Shown in pieces: positions 45,859 to 53,352 of a stretch of DNA of 64,000 nt. Both the position numbers and the translations under genes were made by a program. The DNA is from JBKBKN01 sp046294625 (GTDB lineage Bacteria > Bacteroidota > Bacteroidia > M30B66), in the NCBI GenBank assembly GCA_046294625.1, contig JBKBKN010000008.1, positions 62,001 through 126,000 on the forward strand, written 5' to 3'. Under the pieces are notes generated by a model that worked only from the letters and a program-made list of their open reading frames with translations, was not told the DNA's origin and searched no databases. Within the stretch, counting starts at the first letter, position 1; each line of letters begins with the position of its first letter.

Positions 45859-46443
45859 ATGCTAGATTCAGTTCGTTCCGAGCAGGAACTCATTCAGCTT
45901 TATCTTCGTGGACATGAAGACGCACTTGCAGTGTTAATCAACCGCTATGAGTCAAAGGTATTTACTTACATCAAAATGATGGTGCAAGACCAGGCTTTAG
46001 CTGAGGATCTTTTCCAGGACACTTTTATTAAAGTGATTCTCACACTTAAAGGTGGCACCTACAATGAAGAAGGAAAGTTTTTGCCTTGGGTCATGCGAAT
46101 TGCACATAACCTTACCATTGATCATTTCAGACGAAACAAACGTATTCCTACCATTAAAAACACAGAAGAAAACGATGTATTTCGCACCATCAGCGAAAGT
46201 AGTCTGAATGTGGAAGAAGATATGGTAAAAGATCAGGTGCTGAAAGATGTGAAAAAGCTCATCAAGGAGCTTCCGTTTGAGCAGCAGCAAGTTTTGGTTT
46301 TGCGCCACTATGCAGATATGAGCTTTCAGGAAATAGCAGATCTCACCGGAGTGAGTATCAATACAGCATTAGGCCGTATGCGCTATGCTTTGATTAATCT
46401 TCGCAAGATTATAAAAGAAAAAGAGATCTATCTGAGCCTTTAA
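45859..46443 (+). CDS. ECF-type RNA polymerase sigma factor
   Basis: A 194-residue sigma factor. Region 2 shows YLRGHEDALAVLINRYESKV and DLFQDTFIKVILTL, with FLPWVMRIAHNLTIDHFRRN as the DNA-melting/-10 segment; region 4 shows LPFEQQQVLVLRHYADMSFQ, EIADLTGVSINTALGRMRYA. No anti-sigma gene follows, unlike FecI- or RpoE-type systems. It diverges from uvrA and is closed by a terminator. The regulon is unknown. Confidence 0.93.
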   Translation: MLDSVRSEQELIQLYLRGHEDALAVLINRYESKVFTYIKMMVQDQALAEDLFQDTFIKVILTLKGGTYNEEGKFLPWVMRIAHNLTIDHFRRNKRIPTIKNTEENDVFRTISESSLNVEEDMVKDQVLKDVKKLIKELPFEQQQVLVLRHYADMSFQEIADLTGVSINTALGRMRYALINLRKIIKEKEIYLSL

Positions 46444-46466
46444 ACACATTAGCAACAACCGATATC

Positions 46467-46503
46467 AAAAGCCGTCTTTGAGTAAATTGAGCCGGCTTTT
46501 TTA
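46467..46503 (+). terminator. terminator of the sigma-factor gene
   Basis: AAAAGCCG (46467-46474) pairs with CGGCTTTT (46493-46500), with a partly paired inner loop, followed by TTT. It starts 24 bases after the sigma-factor stop. Confidence 0.65.
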
Positions 46504-46627
46504 TTGGCTTCAGTGTAGTTGAAAGTAATTAAATATTATTGAAACCTATCACCCAAGACTGTATGCAAAACAGCAGCATAGTATGGATGATTCTATAAAT
46601 CTCAATGGAGTTTAAAATACCTAACAA

Positions 46628-47833
46628 TTACTTCATCAATGCTTTGTTTACTGATTTTCCGGCTGGAAACCAAGCGGATATTGCGCCTATACTTAACACG
46701 GTAATAACCACAAATAATACGTCTTCCCACTTAATGAGCATAGGATAGGGCATATCTTCCACAATCATGATTAAACCATATTGTTTCTGCAGAAAAATTG
46801 CGACAAAACCCAACACAAGTCCAATTATACATCCGGAATAAGAGATGAGCATTCCTTCAAAAAAGAATATCCTGCGCAGAAGGCCAGGGGAGGCGCCAAG
46901 ATTGGATAATACCCGAATATCATCAGATTTTTCAACCACCAGCATGGTGAGTGAGCCGATGATGTTGAAAGTGGCGATGATAAGTATGAAAGTAAGAATC
47001 AGATAAACTGCCCACTTTTCTGCATTGATGATTTTGTAAAGCAATTGGTGCTGCTCAAAACGATTTTTAACGACAAAGGCAGGCCCAAGCACATTTTCCA
47101 GCTTTTGTTTGATCTGACGCGATTTAAATCCCTTTTTTAGTCCAATTTCAACGGAAGACAATTCTGATTCTCGTTCAAATAGTGGGGCGGCAAAATCTAT
47201 AGGCAGAATCACATATTTGTTGTCGAATTCGGGTTGAATCTGAAAAATACCGGAAGCAAAGAGCACTGCATTGTTGAATGCATCTTCAGGGTTTAGGGTA
47301 TTTCCTGCATTTTTTCTTGGAACATATAATTCCATGGGATTAAACGAATCGTTGGTGCTTAAACTTAGTATGTAAGCAACACCGGCACCAACAACCGCAG
47401 CAGGACTGTTACCGTATTGCAGGTCAAAACTCCCGGAAATAATCATGGAATCGATTCCCGTATGTAGGTTGTAGTCATTGCCTACCCCTTTGAAGGTGAC
47501 CAAATGTTGGCGATCGCGGTAACGCACTAAGCCGTTTTCTTCAATCACCGGTGTGATAAAAGCAATTCCATTAATATTTTTAAGTGCATTTAGATCTATC
47601 TCTGAAGTTGCAAAAAACTTTCGATTTTCAGCTTCTATTTTGAAATCAGAGTCAAAAGCATCATATAGCGAAACCACCCAACTTTCAAGACCATTGAAAG
47701 CAGAGAGTAAAACGATCAAAGCAAATGTTCCTACGCTGACACCCACCACCGAAATGGCCGATATTACATTGATCACATTGTGTTTCTTTCGGGAAAAGAA
47801 ATATCGACGAGCGATGAAAAGCGCTGTTTTCAA
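46628..47833 (-). CDS. ABC transporter permease of the LolC/LolE-FtsX type
   Basis: Inner-membrane permease of 401 residues with the four-helix FtsX/MacB layout: TM1 at about 23-45 (VINVISAISVVGVSVGTFAL), a large periplasmic domain, and three C-terminal helices from about 270 onward (YLILTFILIIATFNIIGSLT, followed by the conserved VLSNLGASPGLLRRIFFFEG loop). Resembles the lipoprotein-releasing permeases. No ATPase gene is adjacent. It follows rbfA by 15 bp on the minus strand. Confidence 0.88.
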   Translation of the reverse strand: MKTALFIARRYFFSRKKHNVINVISAISVVGVSVGTFALIVLLSAFNGLESWVVSLYDAFDSDFKIEAENRKFFATSEIDLNALKNINGIAFITPVIEENGLVRYRDRQHLVTFKGVGNDYNLHTGIDSMIISGSFDLQYGNSPAAVVGAGVAYILSLSTNDSFNPMELYVPRKNAGNTLNPEDAFNNAVLFASGIFQIQPEFDNKYVILPIDFAAPLFERESELSSVEIGLKKGFKSRQIKQKLENVLGPAFVVKNRFEQHQLLYKIINAEKWAVYLILTFILIIATFNIIGSLTMLVVEKSDDIRVLSNLGASPGLLRRIFFFEGMLISYSGCIIGLVLGFVAIFLQKQYGLIMIVEDMPYPMLIKWEDVLFVVITVLSIGAISAWFPAGKSVNKALMK

Positions 47834-47848
47834 TTGCTGAACCTGTTA

Positions 47849-48184
47849 TTATTTCAACAATTCATCAATTCGCTCAAAATAATCGAGCGAATCGTCAAGG
47901 TAAAAAGCTAATTCGGGAACAATGCGCAGCTGATGGCGCACTTTATTGCCAAGTTTAAGCCGAATTTCCTTGGATGCATGTTCTACATTACGAATGACTT
48001 GCTCAGCTTTCAAACCTTTGAAAACGCTTAGGTAAACCTTTGCAAAGGACAAATCGGGGCTCACACGCACAGTGGTTACCGTAATCATTCCACCCGGATT
48101 GAGTCCATTTCCCATCAAGGTAAATAGTTCGGCAATTTCTTTCTGAATGAGTCTTGCCACCTTTTTTTGACGCGTGCTTTCCAT
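47849..48184 (-). CDS. rbfA: 30S ribosome-binding factor A
   Basis: Small-subunit maturation factor of 111 residues. It has the family's N-terminal basic helix (RQKKVARLIQKEIAELF), the ITVTTVRVSPDLSFAKVYLS strand and the KH-like KVRHQLRIVPELAFYLDDSL near the end. The first gene of the rbfA-permease pair. A TACCTTTG promoter element ends four bases before the ATG. Confidence 0.95.
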   Translation of the reverse strand: MESTRQKKVARLIQKEIAELFTLMGNGLNPGGMITVTTVRVSPDLSFAKVYLSVFKGLKAEQVIRNVEHASKEIRLKLGNKVRHQLRIVPELAFYLDDSLDYFERIDELLK

Positions 48185-48188
48185 GTGA

Positions 48189-48196
48189 CAAAGGTA
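48189..48196 (-). promoter_or_regulatory. -7 promoter element immediately before rbfA
   Basis: On the minus strand TACCTTTG matches TAnnTTTG and is separated from the rbfA ATG by four bases (TCAC). If used, the transcript would start at or within a few bases of the start codon, that is, be leaderless. No -33 box at the usual distance. Confidence 0.35.
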
Positions 48197-48519
48197 GGGA
48201 ATTTCAATCTTGTTGGATTTAAGGAATCGAGATTAACAATAGGTTGAAGTTACTAAGCACAAGTCTTTTAACATAAAAAGGATTGAGCAATAATGATGAA
48301 TATATTGCTTCCGCAGAGCTGTTATGGTTGTAGAATAAGTCACACGCATGTTGGTTTACGATAAGAAGAAATTACAAATGTTGTTCAGGCAAACCAACAA
48401 AGCGCTATTTGTCAATTATTGAAAAGATAAATTTGAATACTGAAATAGCCCAAAAACAAGCCAGAGATAAGCCTTAATTTGGTTTTGTCTTACAAATATG
48501 CTTCTAAGTTAAAAACAAA

Positions 48520-48544
48520 AAAACCCGAACTTTCGGGGCTTTTG
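48520..48544 (-). terminator. degenerate copy of the tRNA-Asn terminator
   Basis: AAACCCGAA-C-TTTCGGGGCTTT differs from the terminator at 48878-48906 by a few changes that break part of the stem. It stands beside the decayed tRNA copy just as the intact terminator stands beside the intact tRNA. Confidence 0.6.
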
Positions 48545-48590
48545 CTTCTCGGACCCGATAGCTATCGGGGTTTGATTAACATTCAGATGC
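48545..48590 (-). pseudogene. decayed 3' part of a second tRNA-Asn gene
   Basis: The minus strand reads GCATCTGAATGTTAATCA (48590-48573), identical at 17 of 18 positions to the anticodon-arm segment of the intact tRNA-Asn at 48908-48981. The acceptor-end CCGAGAAGC is also close to the intact CCGAGGAGC. The T-arm in between is replaced by the palindrome CCCGATAGCTATCGGG (48554-48569), and the 5' half of the tRNA is absent. With the terminator copy next to it, this is the remnant of a duplicated tRNA 3' end. Confidence 0.72.
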
Positions 48591-48635
48591 AAGGGTATCT
48601 CTTCTTAAGATTTATAGCGATATCTTCATATTTGA

Positions 48636-48874
48636 TCAGGTTTCAATGTATTTTCTGCTTTTCATTTTCTTGATGTGTGCTTCAATACTTCTTGCTTTCA
48701 TTCTGCAATTGGATGGAATGGTTTTTATCAGAATCCAGGGCTGGTCGCGTTTGGTATAGTCTTTATTTTCAATGTGATTGTGTTAATCAATCTTTTCTCC
48801 ACATCATCCGTTTGACCAATATAATACCCGCTTGTTTTGGCAGATTGCAAGATGTAAACGAAATATACTTACAT
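48636..48874 (-). pseudogene. broken GIY-YIG endonuclease gene
   Basis: On the minus strand, reading from 48865, the translation is VYFVYILQSAKTSGYYIGQT then DDVEKRLI, followed after a frameshift near 48783 by HNHIENKDYTKRDQPWILIK and then TIPSNCRMKARSIEAHIKKM, KSRKYIET. This is the full short GIY-YIG (YhbQ-like) domain with VYIL, YYIG, the catalytic Arg (EKRL) and Glu (SIEAHIKK). Lesions: the ATG at 48874 is directly followed by TAA; a one-base loss near 48783; and probably another near 48638, after which LIKYEDIAINLKKRYPC continues in a third frame. It lies between the intact tRNA-Asn with terminator and the decayed copy of both. Confidence 0.82.
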
Positions 48875-48877
48875 GCT

Positions 48878-48906
48878 AAAAAAAACCCCGAAATTTCGGG
48901 GTTTTT
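48878..48906 (-). terminator. terminator of tRNA-Asn
   Basis: The perfect 16-bp palindrome CCCCGAAATTTCGGGG (48886-48901) is flanked by an A-run and a T-run, which makes it a bidirectional intrinsic terminator. It begins two bases after the tRNA acceptor end. Confidence 0.85.
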
Positions 48907-48907
48907 G

Positions 48908-48981
48908 CTCCTCGGGCTGGGCTCGAACCAGCGACCCTCTGATTAACAGTCAGATGCTCTAACCTGCTGAGCTACCAAGGA
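48908..48981 (-). tRNA. tRNA-Asn (anticodon GTT)
   Basis: On the minus strand the 74-base sequence folds into a full cloverleaf. The acceptor stem is TCCTTGG/CCGAGGA with one T-G pair, and the discriminator base is G. The D-arm includes AGCTCAGCAGGTTAGAGC, the anticodon arm is TCTGA-CTGTTAA-TCAGA with anticodon GTT (48947-48945), and the T-arm has the GGTTCGAGCC loop region. CCA is not encoded. It is followed by its terminator and by the GIY-YIG relic. The spacer 48185-48519 beyond holds no gene. Confidence 0.96.
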
Positions 48982-49111
48982 ATCTTATATTATGTCGCCA
49001 TCCGGCGTTGACCAAAATCGGGTCTGCGAATTTGGGACTGCAATATTAATATTTTTCAATAAATAAATTGCAAATGATAGGATATTTTTTTCTTTCTTCC
49101 GCAAGTGGCTG

Positions 49112-50431
49112 TTAACCAACGGTTTTGGCCACATTCACTTTTTGCTTCAGAGCTTCTATGGTGATAGAGCCCGGACGCTCGATCGGCAATCCCATCGCCC
49201 GGCTAATGGTCAACTGTGCCAATACACCTAATGCGCGGCTTACACCAAACAGAACAGTGAAAAAGTCATATTCTTTAATTCCATAATGAATCAACAATGC
49301 GCCGCTGTGTGCATCCACATTGGGCCATGGATTCTGAATTTTCTTAATGGAACTAAGAATTGGCGGAACGACATCATACACTTTCCATACGATTTTGCAA
49401 ACATCATCGTCAGGCATGTGTTTTTGTGCAAATTCCATCTGAGCAGTAAAACGCGGATCGGTTTTACGAAGTACGGCATGTCCATAACCGGGAACTACTT
49501 TGCCTTCGTTGAGTGTTTTGAGCACATATTCACGAATTTGTTCTTTGGTAGGGGAGCCGCCTCCCAATTCGCGCTGCATATCGAGAATCCAACGAATCAC
49601 TTCCTGATTGGCTAGTCCGTGAAGCGGTCCTGCTAAACCATTTATACCTGAAGCAAAAGCGTAATATGCATCACTTAAAGCAGAACCAACCAAATGTGTT
49701 GCATGGGCTGAAACATTGCCACCTTCATGATCGGCATGTATGGTAAGATAAAGACGCATGAGCTCTTTCACTTGCTGACTGTCGTAGCCCATCATGTGCG
49801 CAAAATTTGCCGACCAATCTACGCCGCTCAATGGGGCGATTTGCTCATTATTAAAATAAGTGCGGCGATAAATATAGGCTGCCAAACGTGGTAAGCGGGC
49901 AATCAGATTCATGGCATCTTCGAAAGTTGGATCCCAATAATCTTTCTTGTTAATTCCTTTTTCGTAGGCATCGGCAAACACCGACTCCGTGCGCATGGCT
50001 AATATACCAATGCTAAATTGGGTCATCGGGTGGGTATAAACCGGAAGGGCGTCGATCGCTTTGAATACATGCTCAGGGATATTGCTTCTGCGTTCCCATT
50101 CGGCACTTAGTGCCTTCACGTCTTCATCGGTTGGCAATTCGCCGGTGAGCATGAGATAAAAAATTCCTTCAGGAAGAGGTTCCTGACCATCATCTTTTGG
50201 AAGGAGCTCGCGCAATTCAGGAATGCTGTAACCACGAAAGCGAATACCCTCATTAGGGTCAAGCTTAGATGTTTCAGTAATCATTCCGGTCATGCCCTTC
50301 ATTCCTGCGTATATTTTAGCTATGGTGATATCGCCAAGAACGATGTCTCCATGCTCCTGAATGAAGGATTTAATCTCTCCAATTGTAGGCAAAAATGATG
50401 AAGCGAATTTTTCCTTAAGTGATGGTGTCAT
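49112..50431 (-). CDS. gltA: citrate (Si)-synthase
   Basis: First enzyme of the citric acid cycle. The 439-residue protein belongs to the Bacteroidota type with N-terminal extension. Active-site motifs are LTIHADHEGGNVSAHATHLV (first catalytic His), GLAGPLHGLANQEVIRW (second His) and PGYGHAVLRKTDPRF, with the final catalytic Asp in NVDAHSGALLIHYG. Transcribed alone, with a recognisable promoter. Confidence 0.95.
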   Translation of the reverse strand: MTPSLKEKFASSFLPTIGEIKSFIQEHGDIVLGDITIAKIYAGMKGMTGMITETSKLDPNEGIRFRGYSIPELRELLPKDDGQEPLPEGIFYLMLTGELPTDEDVKALSAEWERRSNIPEHVFKAIDALPVYTHPMTQFSIGILAMRTESVFADAYEKGINKKDYWDPTFEDAMNLIARLPRLAAYIYRRTYFNNEQIAPLSGVDWSANFAHMMGYDSQQVKELMRLYLTIHADHEGGNVSAHATHLVGSALSDAYYAFASGINGLAGPLHGLANQEVIRWILDMQRELGGGSPTKEQIREYVLKTLNEGKVVPGYGHAVLRKTDPRFTAQMEFAQKHMPDDDVCKIVWKVYDVVPPILSSIKKIQNPWPNVDAHSGALLIHYGIKEYDFFTVLFGVSRALGVLAQLTISRAMGLPIERPGSITIEALKQKVNVAKTVG

Positions 50432-50452
50432 GTGTTGATGATGGTTTTACGG

Positions 50453-50486
50453 CAAAGATAGTTTTCTACGGAATTTTTTCAGGCAA
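50453..50486 (-). promoter_or_regulatory. Bacteroidota-type promoter for gltA
   Basis: On the minus strand TTG (50486-50484) and TATCTTTG (50460-50453) are separated by 23 bp, close to the -33/-7 pattern. The leader would be about 15 bases. Confidence 0.5.
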
Positions 50487-50506
50487 TTAACGAATTTTGT
50501 TTAAGG

Positions 50507-51964
50507 ATGTTCGCAAAAAGTATCATTTTAGCTGAACAAAATTTTGTGTTGAACAATAGACCTTTTTCAAAAATCTTTACTGATGGTGCAAGCCAATGGT
50601 TTACGAGTTTTATTTTAATTTTTATTTTTCTTGTTCCGTGGTTTCTTGCATCGTTTTATTCATGGCCTGAAACAGACAATTATGCATATTCCTCAGGGAT
50701 GAGAGATTTGGATTTTTTAGCCTCTTGTAAACAAATTTATGTGGAATGGTCTGGTCGGTACTCTGCCAACGCAATTATTTCAGCCGGACTCAAATACATG
50801 GGAGAAACCCCGGAGAAGTATTCTTTAGTAATACTTTTTTTGATTTCATCATGTTTTCTACTCTTTTATCTATCTTTTCGGTTCCTGTTTTACCAATACA
50901 CTTTGGTGCTTGCTATTTTGCTTACGGTTTGGCTGTTTGCACTTCTGCCCGACACAGCCGAAGGTTTATTTTGGCTAATGGGTATAGGCACATACACAAT
51001 AGGCGCGGCATTTTTGTTTCTATTTGCCGGGGTTTGGAGTCGTTTTCAAGACAAGCATTTTTTGCTCATGGTTCTTCTATCGGGCTTGATTATTCTCATA
51101 AACGGTTTTAATGAAGCTATTTGGATAGCTTTAGCATTTTTGATAGTCCTTTTTTTGTTCAGCTATTTTTGGGAAAAGAAGCTATTACCACCCAACTTTA
51201 TAGTGATTGCTTTAGCGGCAGCTTTTATTGTCAGTATTGTGCTTTCGGCTTTTGCACCTGGAAATTTTGTCAGGGCATCGGTGAGTGATGTGCACCAAAA
51301 TTTTGGTTTTACAGAAATTTCCCAAAATTTGGGAGTAGCATTCACACACTTTAAAAAGATGTTTTATGCTATTGTGCATCATCCTTTGTTTGTTTATGGG
51401 TCATTGTTTTTCTTAATCATTTTTACACAGCAAACGAAAAACGCATATACCGGACAAAAAATGCTTGCCATGTTTTTAGCAGCTTTTTTCTGCTTGTTTT
51501 TTCAAGTTCTTTTTCTTGCTTCTATCAAGCCCATGATTGGTTTTTCGGGAAGGATGGAGGTATTGCTTTTTTTGAGCTTTATGCTCTTCTGGATTTTAGG
51601 GTTAAATGAGCTTTCTGCTCATCCGTATTTGCAAAGACAATTAAAGTCTATTTCAGAAAAAAAGAAGTTGATTGGTTTTGTTTTGCTTCTCCTTTTGTTT
51701 ATCGTGCCGAGAAGCAATTATTTCCTTTGTCTGAAAACATTGATATCCGGAGATGCGAAGACATATTATGAATCGTCGAAATTGCGACATGAAACCATCA
51801 CGAGCAGCAACTATGACACGCTTTTGCTTGCGCCTTTAGCACGTAAGCCCAGATTACTCCATACGCTTGATTTGAGTGAAGATTTTGGCGCATGGCAAAA
51901 CAAGGCATATGAAGCATGGTACAGAAAAGCCTTGGCAGTGCCATCAAAAGATAAAGAGAATTAG
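50507..51964 (+). CDS. polytopic membrane protein, DUF6056-like
   Basis: A 485-residue protein with about ten hydrophobic segments (first at about 34-55). Between TM1 and TM2 there is a loop with WPETDNYAYSSGMRDLDFLA, a Tyr/Trp-rich YVEWSGRYSANAII stretch, and later APGNFVRA. These three signatures occur in DUF6056 proteins, which look like glycosyltransferase-C-type membrane enzymes but have no assigned function. It is divergent from gltA and followed by the HisF-like gene 38 bp later. Confidence 0.72.
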   Translation: MFAKSIILAEQNFVLNNRPFSKIFTDGASQWFTSFILIFIFLVPWFLASFYSWPETDNYAYSSGMRDLDFLASCKQIYVEWSGRYSANAIISAGLKYMGETPEKYSLVILFLISSCFLLFYLSFRFLFYQYTLVLAILLTVWLFALLPDTAEGLFWLMGIGTYTIGAAFLFLFAGVWSRFQDKHFLLMVLLSGLIILINGFNEAIWIALAFLIVLFLFSYFWEKKLLPPNFIVIALAAAFIVSIVLSAFAPGNFVRASVSDVHQNFGFTEISQNLGVAFTHFKKMFYAIVHHPLFVYGSLFFLIIFTQQTKNAYTGQKMLAMFLAAFFCLFFQVLFLASIKPMIGFSGRMEVLLFLSFMLFWILGLNELSAHPYLQRQLKSISEKKKLIGFVLLLLLFIVPRSNYFLCLKTLISGDAKTYYESSKLRHETITSSNYDTLLLAPLARKPRLLHTLDLSEDFGAWQNKAYEAWYRKALAVPSKDKEN

Positions 51965-51990
51965 TACGGTCGTTTAACATTAATTTTATT

Positions 51991-51998
51991 TACGTTTG
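51991..51998 (+). promoter_or_regulatory. -7 promoter element directly before the HisF-like gene
   Basis: TACGTTTG matches TAnnTTTG and ends four bases before the ATG at 52003, again suggesting a leaderless message. No -33 box at the usual distance. Confidence 0.35.
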
Positions 51999-52002
51999 AG
52001 GC

Positions 52003-52761
52003 ATGAATCCATTGAATATCATTCCGGCAATTTATACTTATGATCACAAAAGCTCTGTGACCAATACAACCAGTGTGCTCGAGTATGAAGCCGCATTTGA
52101 ACAAGCTTTGTTTTACAAAGAACAAGGAGCAGATGGCCTATACATTCTTGATATTTCCGTAAATCATGAACGGAAAAAGAACTTAATCAAGTTTTTGAAG
52201 CACCTCTCGTCAGAAGTAAATATTCCATTGGTGATCGGCGGAGGGATTCATAGCGTGAAAGACGTGGGTGAGCTTTTAAATACGGGCGTTGAAAAAGTTA
52301 CGGTCAACTCCGCTGCAGTGAAGAATCCTGAGTTGATTGCCAACATTATAAAGGAGTTTGGCAAAGAAAAATTGCTAATCGGTATCGATTCAAAGAAGAG
52401 TTTTGGCGAGTGGAAAGTTTACCTCAATGGCGCGAAATCACGAACAGAAATTGATTTAAACAACTGGATTAAGATGTGCAAAATCAAAGGAGTGCAAGAA
52501 TTAGTTATTACGCTCATTCCGAGAAAGAATGAAAGTTTTGATGAATATCCGATTGATGTTTTACGAGAAGCAATCGACGGATTAGGAATACCTGTACATG
52601 TGGCCATTGGCAATTTGCAAGTAAATATGATCATAGATATTGTTAAAATTGAAGGCGTAGCAAGCTTAATCTCTGGAACATATTTTCTCAATAAGCCTGG
52701 TGTGATTCGACAGGTGAAATCACTGTTAAACGGCTCTGATGAGTTTCATCAAGCTAATTAA
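52003..52761 (+). CDS. divergent HisF-like (beta/alpha)8 protein
   Basis: A 252-residue TIM-barrel protein with the HisA/HisF layout: the central phosphate-binding segment LVIGGGIHSVKDVGELLNTG and VEKVTVNSAAV are well conserved. However, the first catalytic Asp of HisF (in the usual CLDVKDG loop) is replaced by IPAIYTYDHKSS, and the usual SGG phosphate loop near the end reads VHVAIGNLQVN. The second Asp region is partly kept (GIDSKKS). No hisH or other histidine gene is nearby. It is therefore either a paralogue of unknown reaction or an inactive relative; not the histidine-pathway cyclase. Confidence 0.7.
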   Translation: MNPLNIIPAIYTYDHKSSVTNTTSVLEYEAAFEQALFYKEQGADGLYILDISVNHERKKNLIKFLKHLSSEVNIPLVIGGGIHSVKDVGELLNTGVEKVTVNSAAVKNPELIANIIKEFGKEKLLIGIDSKKSFGEWKVYLNGAKSRTEIDLNNWIKMCKIKGVQELVITLIPRKNESFDEYPIDVLREAIDGLGIPVHVAIGNLQVNMIIDIVKIEGVASLISGTYFLNKPGVIRQVKSLLNGSDEFHQAN

Positions 52762-52854
52762 AAAATTGCATTAACACTTAGCCATAAACTTACTTAGTTG
52801 ACGGCGGCGCAAACGAAAATTGGGCTATTGTCGGATTTTTCCTAAACTTGCACT

Positions 52855-53352
52855 ATGGCAAAAGGAAAGCATAAAAAAGAAGAGTTCGACAGCACAAGTC
52901 TTGGATGGCTTTGTTGGCAGATAAGCAATCTCTGGCAAAGAAAAATCAGGGAAGCTTTGCTTCCTTTTGAGCTCACGCACGTGCAGCTGATGTTGCTTAA
53001 AGCAATCGACGAATTTGAGCAGCAAGGAAAGTCTGTTACTCAAATAGAAGTAGCTCGTAAGGCACAATGTGATAAAATGATGGCCTCGAAAGTGATTCGT
53101 GATTTGGAGAAAAGAAAACTTATCAAGCGCAAGCCTTATCATTTAGATGGTCGTGCGATGTTGATTGTGGCAACCCCGGAAGCAAAGCCCTTGCTTGAAT
53201 CGGCAATTCCATCGTTTGAGCATGCCAATGAGCAGTTTTTCCAAAGCCTGAAAGGCAAGCAACAAAGGCTTGAAAAACGACTTCAAAAACTGCTTAATGC
53301 TAATCTTTCTGCATCTTTTGAAGACGAAGAGAATGATGAAGAAGATCTGTAG
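52855..53352 (+). CDS. MarR-family transcriptional regulator
   Basis: A 165-residue winged-helix regulator: LTHVQLMLLKAIDEFEQQGK opens the HTH, VTQIEVARKAQCDKMMASKV is the recognition part and KRKLIKRKPYHLDGRAMLIV forms the wing. The C-terminus is acidic (EDEENDEEDL). No transporter or enzyme gene lies in the same direction next to it, so its target is unknown. The start follows a TAAACTTG box that only partly matches the -7 consensus. Confidence 0.9.
   Translation: MAKGKHKKEEFDSTSLGWLCWQISNLWQRKIREALLPFELTHVQLMLLKAIDEFEQQGKSVTQIEVARKAQCDKMMASKVIRDLEKRKLIKRKPYHLDGRAMLIVATPEAKPLLESAIPSFEHANEQFFQSLKGKQQRLEKRLQKLLNANLSASFEDEENDEEDL

Noticed and set aside
48677..48946. Open frame of 89 codons on the plus strand
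   Set aside because: It is antisense to the GIY-YIG relic and the tRNA-Asn gene and has no recognisable protein features.
52003..52761. Calling the HisF-like gene hisF
   Set aside because: Key catalytic loops are replaced and no histidine-synthesis gene is adjacent.
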